A DNA stretch of 64,000 nt from contig BCIM01000002.1 in NCBI GenBank assembly GCA_039545315.1, forward strand, positions 2,332,331 to 2,396,330, written 5' to 3'. Below the pieces are notes generated by a model. The model did no database searches. It saw nothing but the letters and a program-made list of their open reading frames with translations, and was not told the origin of the DNA. This DNA comes from Kondoa malvinella (lineage: Eukaryota; Basidiomycota; Agaricostilbomycetes; Agaricostilbales; Kondoaceae). How positions within the stretch are numbered: the first letter of the stretch is position 1; each line of letters opens with the position of its first letter. The position numbers and the translations under genes are program-made. Positions 1-12,659 of this stretch are shown here, piece by piece.

Positions 1-2362
1 TCTTGCGCTCTTTGTACAGGTGGAAGTCGATGCGAAGAAAGAATTCGATTGCTTAGATTCATATCCAAAACAACTTGATCGACCGCTTGTCGCATCCGAT
101 CTATCGCCACATCGTCCATACTGCTCGAAGTATACATATCAAGCATCTTGCTGCCTTGTTCTGCCATTCCCGCCATACCAGAAACAGCATCTGGAATCAA
201 TACCGGGATGTTAGGACGGCTTTGCTTCTGGATTTGATAATGATGAGGGACATTCTGCCATATTTCAGAAGCCGAAAGCTGATCCGCTAGGATATCCAGA
301 GGGAAATGACCAGCTTGCAGAAAGGCAGGCGAGAAGAAAATAGATGCTCTGGGCTGAAAGTCTTCTGCATGAGGATGAGCGAGTGCAAGAGCCTCAAAAG
401 CTGTTCGAAGCCGACGTGGATCTGGTGTATCGTCTTCATCTTCTGCCGCTCGAAGTTGCTCAGTGCTAAGATTGTCAACTTGTGCGAGCGGAATAGGACT
501 GATGTCTTCCTCGCTCTGTAAATTGGTTGCAAACAAAGCTGTTAGAGAGCATCAGCGAGCATCCGGCAGGACGATCTGATAATTACCTTTCATCGTCTTG
601 CGATCTGACTTGCTTTTGACGACCCAAAGATCACCAGGTGGACAACGAGGTAACACCTTCTTTGCTTGTTTCTCAACTCCTTTATCCCATTCGACCTCTA
701 TCTCGACTTGGTCTTCCGCTCGTCCATAGATCGCCGCTTGCACCGAACCATCGCCCATCCCTTGAAAGAGCAAAGTATTACCATCTGACGTTGCTAAAGA
801 CGCTAGACTAGCACTATCACCTTCGTCCATCGGTAGAATATAGGCGGGTTGCGTTTGATAAGGCGCAATATCTCCAGAATAGCTGTACACAGTCTTGACC
901 GGATTACGAGACGAGGACAATAAGATTCGACGTTCTGCCCTCATTATTAGTCCCGTTCATCACACCTTGCATTTCACGTACCTGGAGTATTCGATTCAAG
1001 CTCGAGAATTTGTAGTGATAGATCACGCTCCCTGTGATGTCGCCACGAGAAGACTGCTTTACCAGGCATCCTTTGATCCAACAGCGCAACATGCTTTGTC
1101 GTACAGATGATCTGGTGCTGCGACTGGTGAGAGCGGGATTTGAGCAGATCTGTGATTACTGGTCGATTGGCTTTTTCGGCAATGCTGAATAGCTTGATGG
1201 TATCTTTGGATGTCTATCAAATCATCAGAGATTTTCCAACCGATGAGAGCAGCACAAACCCGCTCATCATGAAGTAAAACCTGATCTTCCAAAGCCAACA
1301 CGACCTCATCCTTCGTCGACCCGTAGGCAACTCTAGCAAACGCATCAAAAGCCCCAGACTGAATCTCTTGCTGCCATGTTCCTAATCTGGTCGTGCCTGT
1401 GACTGATGAACGTAAAACCTTTCCTTCGCTAGTGACTATAACAGCTTCGATCGAATCCGAATAGCTGAATGGGCTGAAGCTGAAGTCTAGTGATCTTCTG
1501 TTCTCCAGGTTTTCGCGTTTGATAGAGAAGATTGGTTCGTGTTCAAGGAATGTCAGAGTAGGATGGCGAGCTGAGAGGGAGAAGACTTGGATGGAAGCGA
1601 GCGTTCTGACTCCCAATAGGCTTTTACTGCCTGCTATATAGCATGACTCTAGTTGTAGAAGTGGTGTTTGCAACTTGAGAGTAGCTTTTGCCGGTACTTC
1701 GATAGTATACGGCGAGACTAACGAGCATAATGCCAGATCTAGGTAATTGATTAGTAGACAATCAATACTATGAGCTTTGGACCTACTGATTCTCTCTGCA
1801 TTCTCTCCTGTTGGATAGGCAAGAACAGCATGTGGGTCGCCAGGACTTATGATTGGAACAGCAGCAATACGAGATCCGGCAGTAAAGACGGCGTGTTGCT
1901 TTCTGATGGTAGTATCCTCGTTGATGACATGACTGAGGTCGCCAAAGGGTATTGAAACACTTGGATAGTATTGCTTGAAATGTCGGCCCTGTCATTTGAA
2001 GACGTTGAGAAGGGCCTCAAGCATTACAAGAGTAGCTGACTACGCCTTGCAGGGACTTGTTGCTGATAGGTACAAGATCTTGGCGCTGATAGTTGTATTG
2101 GACAATTGACGCAAGAGCGACATGAACGATTTTACTGATTTGCTTCAAACGAGAGTCTGCCACTAGCCAGCATCAAGCCCAAAGTCACAGATCCTACCAC
2201 AGCTCTGCCCTTACCTTCAGCTGCTCCTGCAGGCTGCGAAGACGCCCATTCGAGGTGGATGCCTCGACTTGACGAATTCTCTCGAGGTTGCAATTGTTGA
2301 ATAGGCGCATTTCCATAAGACGCTTCTGGAGGTGTATACCAAGGAAACCGCTGTGTCATCAA
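1..2362 (-). CDS. RRN6-like RNA polymerase I initiation factor (3' end cut by window)
   Basis: Several exons on the minus strand read continuously: 2362-2132 (N-terminus with FPWYTPPEASYGNAP), about 1953-1059, 944-590 and 518-1. An intron ending near 519 follows a CTCTAAC branch-like site. The middle part looks like a beta-propeller protein, with the patterns AGSRIAAVPIISP, YPTGENAERI and ARVAYGSTKDEVV followed by LLHDER. These resemble the Rrn6/TAF1C family, a subunit of the Pol I core factor that recruits polymerase to rDNA promoters. That assignment is from remembered family patterns, not a search. The C-terminus lies beyond base 1. Other propeller proteins are possible. It is divergent from the WSC gene. 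Confidence 0.45.
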
Positions 2363-2915
2363 TCTGCCGCATCTGGCTGATATCGTTCGTGTCCAAAGAG
2401 ACAGCGCTGCCCTTTGCTTTCGACTACGAAGTCACCTGTCGTGATATAATTGCAAGCCTGCTGAAGCTTCTATGCTCTGTCTGAGATGTGTACCGGCTGT
2501 CACAAGCAATTTCGTCTTGTCTGCGCTTCTGTGGGGTCATTCACACCTTCCGCGATTTCTGCGGCAGCCGAAGAGAACCGTTAAATGATCTGCGCCATGG
2601 CTCCAAGCGAGCGCTTAACCATGTCTTCCGGATGCCGCTCTGGACCTCATTCAACCCATGCTCTTTTGTGATCAACGGTTTAATCGATTGCCGGAACCGC
2701 GTTTGGCAACTTTGCGCGACTTCCCCATCAAAGTCTTGGATGTTACAAGCTCGCGGGTAGTAAACAGAGTGGTCTAACGAAATGCTAATCTACTTCCCAT
2801 ACTACAACCCTATATACCCAAACTTACGCCTATTTCGTTCTTCTTTCAATCTGTGTTTACTTTCTTCGAGGTGTTGATCACCTCTTCTCGTCCTGCTTTT
2901 CTTTTGTTCCGCGGC
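2363..2915. other. Divergent intergenic region
   Basis: About 550 bases separate the divergent starts of the RRN6-like gene (minus) and the WSC-domain gene (plus). A 90-codon open frame at 2488-2760 has no recognisable features. No convincing RNA gene was seen. The pyrimidine-rich stretch just before 2916 fits a 5' leader. Confidence 0.5.
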
Positions 2916-5900
2916 ATGTTACCCGCGTCGATCATATTTCTGGCATTACTGCAAGGACTCCTGCTGCAAAGAGCAACAGCACAAGGTAGCGATCTAAATT
3001 AATCCCAAGCTCTAATCAAGACTGACATTGGCGCCTAGAAGTCTCATGCTCTGATTGGTACAGCTCAAATGGATGGTCAGCCGCATCTGAAGTACCATGG
3101 CGCGTGCAAGCTGTCTGCATCAGTCATTTGGACAAGCTGCCCATCACCGTAACGGACACAAGCTACCGGGTCGTTGCAACTCGGTACGCACTAGACTAAA
3201 TAGTTACTCGATATGGGAACTGAGTCTTTTGGTCAAGGACTATCACAACAGCTTCGTACAGCACTAAAACCAATTTCTTCAATCCGGTAGTCACCAAAGT
3301 CAGAACACTGCTATACAATATCGTGTCGACACAGATACCAGCGACGCAGTGAGTAGACAAACGTAGAACAGCCTCCAAGGTCACTGAACAGTCGACAGAA
3401 CCGTAACAATGACCTCACCATCACCCGACAGTGCAGGCATCGGTGTCGAGAAAAGACAAATCCTACCAGCAGCTTTCAACGGAATGAATCGCCTAGAAAT
3501 CAATTCTGCCTGCGCATGTCTGGATCTGGTTGCAAGCGTGTACACCTATCAACCACAAGCTGGTCAGACAGTAACGGCTACGAGAACATTACCTAGAGTC
3601 CTATCTACGATGATCACTCGGCCTGAGAGTACCTTTATGACTACAACTACTTCTTGTCAGTTCTGTTATTCTACAGGAAGAGGCTTGACTGATTTGAGAT
3701 CGATAGACCGACCAAGGACTTACACTGCGAAAATACCCTATGTCACTATTTGGCCATCAGCAATACTGTCTGGTGTTTCAAGAGGGACTATAACGGCAGC
3801 TATGTATGGTTATGATGCCTGCGTCAGTAGTCAAACATCACTGTACAAGATAGCTGATCTGTCATATAGTACGAAGAATCGTCTAGCAATCGTGTCTTGG
3901 CACCAATCACCAGCGCTCAGAACATGACGGTAGAAAGATGTCTCGACCTGTGTGCAGCTAGAAGCTATTCCGTTTGCGCCATGACGGAAGCGGAAGAATG
4001 CTGGGGCAGTTCGTCGGATAGCTTGCAAGGGTTCTTTACTGCTCGTCAATCGACATGTGGCATGACCTGCGGTGGTCGGACTGATCAACTTTGTGAGTCT
4101 GTCCAACGCTTGAACGACTTTTACTGATGAGCTTGCAGGCGGTGGTACGAATGCGTATTCGACATACACCCTCCAAGCAGGCGACACGAACCCTTATGTA
4201 GCTACTGCAGCGCCAAGCAGCTCTTCTTCAGGCGAAGAATCAGCCTCACCATCCAGTCCAGTTTCTGCACTTTCGTACTATCCAGCTGGCTGCTGGACGG
4301 ATAATGTCGAAGGCCGGGCGTTGTCTCGTCGTTATATCTCCTCATCCCTTACGCAAGAAGATTGCCTTGCCCAATGTGCAGCACGGAACGCCTATTATTG
4401 TGGCATGGAATGGAGCTCGTTAGTAGTTTTCTCGCTATAGGTACTGATCTTAGAGCTCATTTGTTGCATCAGGGAATGCTACTACGGAGACGTCATAGCT
4501 AGTTCATCAATGCAAACCGACTCAGGCTGTGATATGCCTTGCTCTGGCGCCAGCACACAAACGTGCGGAGGCTCGAACCGCCTGACCATGTATTCGCTGG
4601 ACCCAGATTCGCCAGCCTATGTCGCTCCACCTCCTCCAGAGCCCATCAACTACATTTACGGCTATGATCGATGCGTAGGTTCTTGGTGTCTGCCCATACA
4701 ATGTACTGAAGCTTCCATCAGCTTGCCGAGCCTGACAATGGTCGCGCGCTTGCCGCTCTCAACTCGTCAGATAGTATGCGTATCGAAGACTGTCTAGACA
4801 GCTGCGCCGCTGCCCAGTACGTCATCTGCGGGATGCAATATGGCCGGTAAGTGTCTTCGGCTTTGGACCATTTGCGATTCTGTCGCTGATGTCCTTCCAG
4901 TGAGTGCTGGGGCGGCAACAGTCTGAGCGGAGCATACTCGGACGCGCCAGAGTCTGACTGCTCTAACCGCTGTTCTGGTGACTCAAACGAATTCTGTGCG
5001 CTAGCTTTCTTGCATTGCTTTGATCTAGCTAATATGATCAACAGGCGGTGGTTCTTATCGCTTGAGTCTGTACACTGTCCAGGCCGGCAAGACGAATCCA
5101 TGGGTCAAACCTGCTCCTCCTGTCAGTAGCAGTACAATGCCAACCTCGGCGGTGCCTACGCCAACGAACGCCGGAACGGTATCAGCGCCAACGCGTGTCC
5201 TAGCGTATGAAGACTTCTCTTACACTGGATGTTACGTCGAACCTGCAGGCGGTCGAGTTTTGAGCCGTAATCTTGGCGTTTCAAACACAATGACTGTCCA
5301 GACTTGTCTTGCTCTGGCAAAGGAAGAAGGACTAGGCTATGCTGGTGTAGAGTATGGTAGCGAGTGCGTGGTGGTTCTCCTTCATAGGCTGTCGGCTGAT
5401 ATGCTTGATCAGATGCTGGGGTTCAGCAAATCCACCGGCAGCAAGCATTACTATTGCGCCTGATGATGAATGTAACATGGTTTGTGCGGGCGATGCTACA
5501 TCCTATTGTGGTAATGGCAACAGGTGGGCAACACGATGCGATGAAGTTTCGCTTCTCTGATCCCTGTTAACAGACTTCAAGTCTATAAATCAAGCAACGC
5601 GCAGACTGCACCGCCTACAAGCCAACCGACGCTTCAGACGGAGTCTGGAGATTACATTTACGATGTGCGTGCCTGGTCTATCTCTACTGCTAGACACCGC
5701 TTATGATGCGTTGCATTACAGGGCTGCTACGTCGATAGCGTAAACGCAAGAGTTCTAGAGACAGCAATCGCTGCAGACAACATCATGACTGTGGAACGGT
5801 GCTTGGCGTTGGGTGCAGCCGAATCTTACAAATACGTCGGATTGGAATATGTGAGCTATATTTTGCGGTCTAAGGATGAAAGTCGCTAATGTCTCTCGTT

Positions 5901-6151
5901 CCAGGGCACTGAATGCTTCGTGTCGAATAATCCGTTGGAGACGCAGCTTGTAGACAACGGAGAATGCTCGATGGCTTGTGCCGGCAATACAGCTACGACT
6001 TGCGGTAACGGTAAGTCACAGCCTCACATAAACAGCTCTCTGCTGACACTCTGTCTTAGGCAACCGATTACAAGTATACAGGCTGAAGACTGCAGTACCA
6101 GTCAGTGAGCACATTCACACGACCACTCGATTCAGGAGGGATTTCTGGTAA
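2916..6151 (+). CDS. Secreted cell-wall/sensor protein with five WSC domains
   Basis: The start at 2916 gives a clear signal peptide (MLPASIIFLALLQGLLLQRA) with an intron right after it. A Thr/Ser-rich region with a SACACL motif (about 3500) follows. Then come five cysteine-rich WSC units, about 3806-4090, 4280-4590, 4663-5050, 5215-5530 and 5640-6060. Each has the pattern GCY..., a cysteine helix, a Y/W-x-ECWGG/YYG-like core broken by an intron, then C-x3-C-x-G and YCGNGNRL. WSC domains bind glycans and occur in fungal wall-stress sensors and secreted oxidases. No transmembrane helix or GPI signal is obvious at the C-terminus (...RFRRDFW), so it is probably secreted or wall-bound. More than ten short introns; borders approximate. 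Confidence 0.85.
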
Positions 6152-6373
6152 AAAGAACATTTCGGATTAGACATGTGAAGAAGCTGTACTTTGTTATTTA
6201 TGTCATAGTGTTACAATATAAAGGACCATTTTGCGAAAGCCCGCGTTTGATACCTGTTAGAAGGGTTCGTAGCCAATAAATAGTGTTCGAAATGTCCATA
6301 GTCTGGTTCCCAAAATTACTTCTTGGGGAGAGGAAAGCGCTGCTTTATCTCCGTCGACCCGCTTCAGGTAGAA

Positions 6374-8036
6374 TCAGCAAGAGTTTAGTGCAAGCAAAGA
6401 AGGGCACAAACTCCCACCAATCTTTTCACGAATGACCAACCACAAAGCTGAAACTGCCAAAACATCCTTCATCTCTTCTGCAGTAAGCACTTCTTGCGCA
6501 TCTTCCCCACTGATAAGACTGGTAGGTGCCAAAGAGCTCGGTACTTGTAGATTGGCTACAAGTTTTGGATGATGTACCTGTCCAACATCCGTCAGCATGA
6601 GCGAGGTAACTTAGACCTGACCAAGAGCGAACTGACCGAGGGAGTGAGAACGCCAAGATGTACTACCCGACGTTTACCTTCTTTCGGGTTGAAGACTAGA
6701 TCACAAATAAAAGGCCGCTCGCTGTCTTCTGGATCAGAGTCCGGTTCTTCGTCGCTGGCTTGTAATCTTTCCATATCGTGATCTGCTTGTAACGGTGGAC
6801 TTGATGAAACTGAAGAAGGTCCGATAGAATTCCTACAGTCTTGATGTTAGCGTGGAAATATCGTGACAAGATTACTGACCTTTTGACTGGTCGAGACTTT
6901 GGTGTAGTTTCCACTGAGTTGATAGGCGGACTAGGCTCACTCGCATCCGGTACGGCAAGATAGACACTAGAGCTCGAAGCACTAGCCGAGACATGCGTGC
7001 TGGTCCGACTGAGCGCAAACGAGTCTCTCCTCCTCTTTTTGCCGCCCAAATTCTTCCGCTTGCTCCTACGCCATTCAAAAGCTATATCCCCAATCATTTC
7101 TTCTTTGCCTTCCAAATCTTTCCGCATCCATTTCTTGACAGTCCAGCTGTATCCTTTTGCGTACGGTATTGAACACTCTTCGCCTGTTGTCGTTGGCACT
7201 TGAGCTTCTGCAGCTGTTTCATCTCGAGATTTGAAAAGGGATAAAGCTTGAGGACCTGTTGGATCGGTGGTTGGACCTGGTGCTATGACACCTTTCGGAC
7301 CTAGCGATATAGACGGGACGGGGATCGCTTTAGTGGTCCTCATGCTGAATCGCTTGAACTTGGTCAATAAGGAAGTAGGACCAGGACTAGCAGGAGCAGG
7401 TGAAGCGCCAGAAGATGTGGGAGAAGTAGGTGTAGATGGTGTAGATTCGTCTGTCTGAGGTAGAAGCTTGCTGATGCGTTTATCCGCATTGGTAGTGGAA
7501 AGGAGCTCGAAAGCTTCTATATAGCACAGGCCTTCGATTTGAATGCCCTTCTTGAGGAATTTAGCGACTCTCGCATCCGTCCCCTGAGGTATATGTTAGC
7601 TGAAGAGGCGGGTACAAGGAGCTGTACAGCTTACGGCATCCGTGATAGTAGTGCTCAGAAGTTTATGGAAGGACAAGTTGTAAAGCGGTGTTGTCCTTCG
7701 ACTGGGTGCAGACGTAGTAGAACCAACAGAGGAAGCTCCTGAGCGATTACTGCGGATAGAAGGCGTTCTGGTCATGGTAGAAGTGCCGGACGCGTCTGTG
7801 CTTGATCTTTCATGACCAGATTTGTCGACGCTGGTGTCTGCAACGGCAGAGAAGGAAGCTGAAAGGGAAACGTCGGACCTCGAGAATTCAGCAGAGGAGC
7901 GAGCAGAGCCAGGCTGCTGCTGGTCTGCCTGTTTGACTCTTTGGTGCAGCAATTGAATCTGCAAGTCATTTGGCGACCGTTGGCTGGAAGGTGGGAAGCG
8001 AACGAGCAGAAAGACTTCAGATTGAGGCTCTGCCAT
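6374..8036 (-). CDS. Conserved fungal protein of unknown function
   Basis: Start ATG at 8036 (MAEPQSEVFLLVRFPP), then a Ser-rich linker. A conserved block YNLSFHKLLSTTITDA continues after an intron as ARVAKFLKKGIQIEGL. After a Pro/Ser/Thr-rich part come FKRFSMR, a block YSWTVKKWMRKD...IAFEWRRSKRK, an acidic DEEPDSDPEDSERPF stretch and VVHLGVLTPS spliced to HHPKLVANLQVP. I remember similar unannotated proteins in other basidiomycetes but know no function. No signal peptide or membrane helix is seen. The GTCAGT donor near 6645 gives the best join in the last intron. It converges on the WSC gene. Confidence 0.7.
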
Positions 8037-8371
8037 CGTTGTGCGAGTGTATGGGCATCTGCAAGCGAGAGTCTGTCCGTCTAATTCGCTTGTCCGACCA
8101 AAAGCAGCGAGCTATTTCTTCCGTCCCCGAGCTGCTTTCCAAAAGGTATAAGGACCGAACGAGGCGCGTAGTTATACTCCAAGTTGACAGTCGCTAATGG
8201 GTATACAAGTGGTCGAGTAAAGCCAACGAATTACTGTACCACTCTTTCGGTCACCCCGGTGACCGCCGAATTCGACAAGGACGTGGCATCGGCCGATGAA
8301 GAGAAGTTTATGAGTGTGAGAGGCCAAGCATGACTCTGCAGCTTCGCCTTCATGCATTGGTGTTACTCTTT
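8037..8371. other. Intergenic, between tandem minus-strand genes
   Basis: A stretch of 335 bases between the end of ATP12 and the start of the conserved unknown gene. It probably carries the promoter of the latter. Short frames here have no recognisable content. Confidence 0.4.
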
Positions 8372-9512
8372 CTACGAGTTGATCAGTACGACCGCAGCGC
8401 TTCCCAGTCTTTGCCTCGCATCCGCTTCATCTATATCATGCGCTATAGCACTCATCAGAGCTGCCTTATGTAGTAAAAGAAAGAAGAGACAAACCAGAAG
8501 CGACTTGACCCCATCTATCAATCTGACTCTGCACTTCCACCTGGGCACATTGAACCGCTTCTTCCACGCTCAATTTCCCCTCTACCAACGCCAAACTCAA
8601 TACGAAACTCTTGCTCGTCAACACTGCTCTTTCAAAAGCCGCCAATTGATAAACGTCGTATTGCTCTATCACTTTTCGAAGTTTGTCTTCAGTTTCTAGT
8701 GGTTGACGCGTGTTGAAGAGCGAATCAAATACAGAGACTTTGACATTATAAGTCTTGTTGATCCATTCTAAAAGAGGTATCCAGTGCTTGTCTTGCAACC
8801 TGACGAGCGAGTCGGGTGAAGGTTCATGAAAGCTGTGTTCCCATTCTGTTTAGCGCAAGAGTAAGACCTACGACTTGGTCAACATACCATATAGCATCTG
8901 TGTGTATGAACTTGAGCAAGTTGTCTATAACTCCAGCTCGAATCGTCGGATCTGCAAGTCCATCGATAGCTCTTGAAGTCAGCGATGTCTAATAGCAGAT
9001 ACTTTCAGCTCCATCTTCGATATAACCACGACATAAGAACTGACCACAGGTAAATTGTGAGGCTTTAAGATCTGTTCTTGGTTGTCCCATTCGTGTGCTA
9101 CCAAAGCAGCGAGAACACTTTTATTCTTGGGCACAAGCAGGGGATTCCCAGAAGGTGTCTTTAGCGTTCTCTGATCCAGTTTGACACTCCATCGACCTTG
9201 ACACCAGCAACCATAAGATAGGCTCAACGACGGGAAACGGATGTTAAAGAAGCTGACCCTCTTGATCTGAATGGACATTGACTTGTTTCCAGAAGCGACG
9301 TAAAGTCCTTTCAGCACCTGAGCACACACACGAGCGTCATGGGCAGTTTCACAGGGCTTTTCAAGGCAAAGCATACGATTTGTTTCAGTGACTGCTTCCT
9401 CAAAGAGACATCGGGCAGCAGAAAAGGCTCGAGTCTGGTTGAGCGAGCGACACAACAGTGCACGTCGAGCTTGTGCACCTGGCTGGCGTGGTATACATCT
9501 GCAGGGTAACAT
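8372..9512 (-). CDS. ATP12: ATP12, mitochondrial F1-ATPase assembly chaperone
   Basis: Start ATG at 9512 gives an Arg-rich mitochondrial presequence (MLPCRCIPRQPGAQARRALL...). The spliced protein shows LRRFWKQVNVHSD, then WSVKLDQRTLKTPSGNPLLV and ALVAHEWDNQEQILKPHNLP. After further introns come TSLTSRAIDG, IRAGVIDNLLKFIHTDA, QDKHWIPLLEWINKTY and ERAVLTSKSFVLSLALVEGK, ending ...RLGSAAVVLINS at 8372. These are hallmarks of the Atp12 family, which binds the F1 alpha subunit and prevents its aggregation during assembly in the matrix. At least four introns. The length fits the family. Confidence 0.9.
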
Positions 9513-10018
9513 TATCGTTGTGGGAAGAGAAACTGAAGAGCGCTGCAGATCTGTAAGCAGGTAAGGATAGCAGACGATCGGTTGGCTAATGTCGGACAAT
9601 ACAATATGCACAGCACTTCCTGGTACGACCTATTCTTGTTCTGTCCATGTCTTGTCCTGTGCATTTGCCCTGATAGAATCCCCTCTCTGTTCACACGCCT
9701 AGCACGAGCCCTAATAGCTCTTCGGCCAGCCCAAAGCAATCCCCCGCTGTAGCCGATAGAAAAGACCATCTCAATAAAAGCGGCCTGCCTGCCAGCACCA
9801 CCAATGTCTATTCCTGCCCGGCGGATTGAATCGTCCGACACCATCTAGATGACAGAGAACAGCCAGAGCAGCGTATGTAGTGACTGAACGCCCTGTTCAG
9901 CCAAGTAGGAGGTGCCTTGGCAAAGGTTGGACGACATATCGGGCAGAAGTAGCTATTGAATCGAGCATGTCGTATGGCACGAAAAGACGATGCTGAGAAG
10001 TTGCTGCGTTACGACTCC
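9513..10018. other. Intergenic, promoter side of ATP12
   Basis: About 500 bases between the mS33 gene end and the ATP12 start, both on minus. An open frame of 110 codons (9844-9512) overlaps the ATP12 leader but has no family features. No tRNA-like T-arm was found. Confidence 0.4.
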
Positions 10019-10495
10019 TCACTTCTTCTTCCTGTTGACTGCTTTCTTGCCCTCGCCTGAGCAAATAATCAGCATTCGACGAGAATAAGCATGTTGCAGA
10101 ATAACCTTTCTTTGGCGTGCCTTTGCCTCTCCGCTTCCTGTTCTCTAGATCCACCAGCCTACGAGCAAACATATGAGACCTTGAAAGAAAGACAATAGAG
10201 GCGGATGAGCGCACCTTTGCTCTTCCTTAAGATCGAGCAATTTCAAGTCGGAAAACATGGCAGAGAAGGCCCTGAAGGGAACAGGTTTCATGACATCGTA
10301 GTATGTAGCCATTTTAGGTCCTTTCAAAGCTGCTTTGAGGTATTTGGACCCTGTACGGCTTTGCGTCGGATTATATGATGTTTGGAAAATGGTGCATCCT
10401 GTCAAACAGATCAGGTCTGATTGCCAGGACTAGGGTGCTAGAGACTTACTCATTTTAGCCAGGTCAGCAAGCCGCGAAGCTTGAACAACACTCAT
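10019..10495 (-). CDS. RSM27: Mitochondrial small-subunit ribosomal protein mS33
   Basis: A small spliced gene. Exon 1 from 10495 encodes MSVVQASRLADLAKM, a phase-1 intron follows, then CTIFQTSYNPTQSRTGSKYL, LKGPKMATYYDV and LKLLDLKEEQR. The next exon gives LVDLENRKRRGKGTPKKG, and a last short exon gives EGKKAVNRKKK and the stop at 10019. The IFQ-x2-YNP-x3-RTG pattern and the RGKG.PKKG tail are characteristic of mS33 (MRPS33; yeast Rsm27), a mitoribosome component. The size (about 110 residues) fits. Confidence 0.9.
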
Positions 10496-10712
10496 GATGG
10501 ACGTTCTGGAAGAAAGGCAACAAGTCGAAGATCTGGCAAGGTTTGCTTGGAAAACACTTTACATTTGTGTATAGAACAAGCTGTTACAACGCCCTCCATA
10601 CCCTCTACTGATCCTAAAGACAAAAAGATAACACAGACTACCACCTGAACAAAAACTGATACGAGACCCTCAAAATGGAACAGAAACTCCGGCTCTTGAC
10701 TGTAGGAAGCGT

Positions 10713-12659
10713 CTATTGGCCATTCTCGGTTCTGCCGGCTCTGGCCATAGCAGCAAGACGACGCTGTTGGTAGACTGCGAAAGGAACGTATTTGCCGCCA
10801 CGCCCTGTGGTTGTGCATGTCAGCCTTGTTGCCCAATAGAATACAAGAAAGCAAGCGAGCTTACTAGGAGCAGTCTTTGGCATCTTCTTTCGAACGTGCC
10901 TGGAGCGATCTCTGCTGCTTCCAGTGTTGCGCGAAGCACGCTCTTCGAGAGGGGTTCGTTTTTCAGTGAATGCTCGCTTTTGAGGTGCGCCGGGTCCAGT
11001 TGCGGCACAGGTGTAATCAGCTACAACAATTCATACGTCTGAAGGTCATCCGCCACAGGAGGAGAATGCTTACCCCAGGTAGGGCAGTCATCATCCTGCA
11101 TGAGAGAACACATGAGGACATCTTCGTTAAAGAGTGGAAGCAAGTAGACTGACCGCTCCATCCTGAAAAGCAGTGAAAGTTAGTGACTGAGGAAAGATGA
11201 TGCAATGGTTGGAGCTTACACCATAAGTAGCAGCGCGACGCTCGTCAAAGTCTGGGTCGCCAGATCCATCACCACGGACTGTGCCAGCAGATGAGCAACG
11301 TAATCGCGATACATACACAAGACGCACCGAGCTGGGACTCGACTGGGCTACCATCATCACTCCAGTCTATGCGAAATTTCAGCAACTGTACTTCTGGGAG
11401 CAGGGGACAGAGCACGAACAAACACAGCTGCCAGAGAAGCCATCGACTGCCATAAGACTGCAGGTCTGGAAAGTAGCGTCCTGAAAAGAAGAGAGAAATC
11501 AGATCTCATCGGACAAAGATATCTGTAAGAAACCGCAAACTTACGGAGAAGTCATTGTCGCCAGTGCCGGCACTTCGAGATATGTGTGGTCAGCTCAAAC
11601 CTATCTCACAAGCACGCCAGATACTTACGGGCAAGTGAAAGTCGACGTAGTGGATGGAGGGCAACCATAAGCATCTGCCTTTAGCTTAGCAAATGACCAG
11701 CCAACGTGGATAGGAAGAGCGTACTTTCGATTTTGACAACAGATGTAGCCACTACTGGTGCAATGCCGCGGATGTTCTTGGTCAAGACTTTTGGACAAGC
11801 ATTCAGACACGAGCCACCATGAAGATAGATCAGATAAACTCACCGTCCGTGAGCGTAGACGTGAACTGAGGCACCGGTAGAGTGGTGGTGGTCAAGATGT
11901 TGCGGCGAAGGGTTCGCGTCATGGTCGCAAAGGCGCCGCGGGTGACGGTTCTAACCAATGTAGGGCGTGGGGCATTGATGCATCGGCATGCACTCTTTAA
12001 CTCTCTGCTGTCGAAGCCGGTCATGAAGGCTGGGACTGTACCAGGACGGGCTCGGGGTTCCAAGCTTCGTTTGGCGATCGCAATGGTTGTGCCGTCATTT
12101 GCGAGCCAGGCTGTGGACGTAATAGTTTTCGTAGCAGTTCTACCGCTGAAGATCAGCTTCGAGAAGAAGAGAAAGCACGATGCTCTGACCTGGTTGGCGG
12201 CATGACGGTTACAGATGTCGTCTGCTTCAAGGTGACCACGGATGTAGTGGGGTTTGGCGTGACCTGGATAGTCTGGGTACTGTAAGTCGGCGAGTTTGCC
12301 ATTCTTGTACCGTGAATGGTCGTGACAGTAGTGGTGGCGGTTTTAGGTGTGATGCCCATAAAGACCCGACAGAAGTCCTGCATTAGGTGTCAGAGAAACA
12401 GTAATGCGCTGCTTTCAGTCACATACGTAAGCGCGATTTTGCCCATTGAAAGTGTCAAGCATGGCGACTTCAAGGTCATCGCAAGTAGTGAAGCCTGCCC
12501 AGCCATCAGCAACGTTTGAGTGATAGGAATGGTGCTCTCACCATCCGCATTGACAGCAGAAAAGCCTGAGGGGCGAAATCTTCAGAACAAGTGCAAACAG
12601 GTTAGGCGGTCAAACGCACCAGCGACAGCCAAAACAAGCATATTGTGAAGCAAAAGCAT
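10713..12659 (-). CDS. Secreted Thr-rich cysteine protein of unknown function
   Basis: The minus-strand start at 12659 gives a short signal peptide (MLLLHNMLVLAVAGA) cut by an intron. Later exons give GFTTCDDLEVAMLDTFNGQ, FCRVFMGITPKTATTTVTT (Thr-rich), and FDSRELKSACRCINAPRPTL. The SACxC motif also occurs in the WSC gene at 2.9-6.2 kb; I know it as a recurrent motif of fungal secreted proteins. The 3' half is broken by many introns (12.0-10.8 kb), with Cys-containing exons such as FQTCSLMAVDGFSGSC and DYTCAATGPGAP. It ends near 10713, but this end is uncertain because several splice choices are open. Probably a wall-associated or secreted protein; no enzyme domain seen. Confidence 0.5.
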
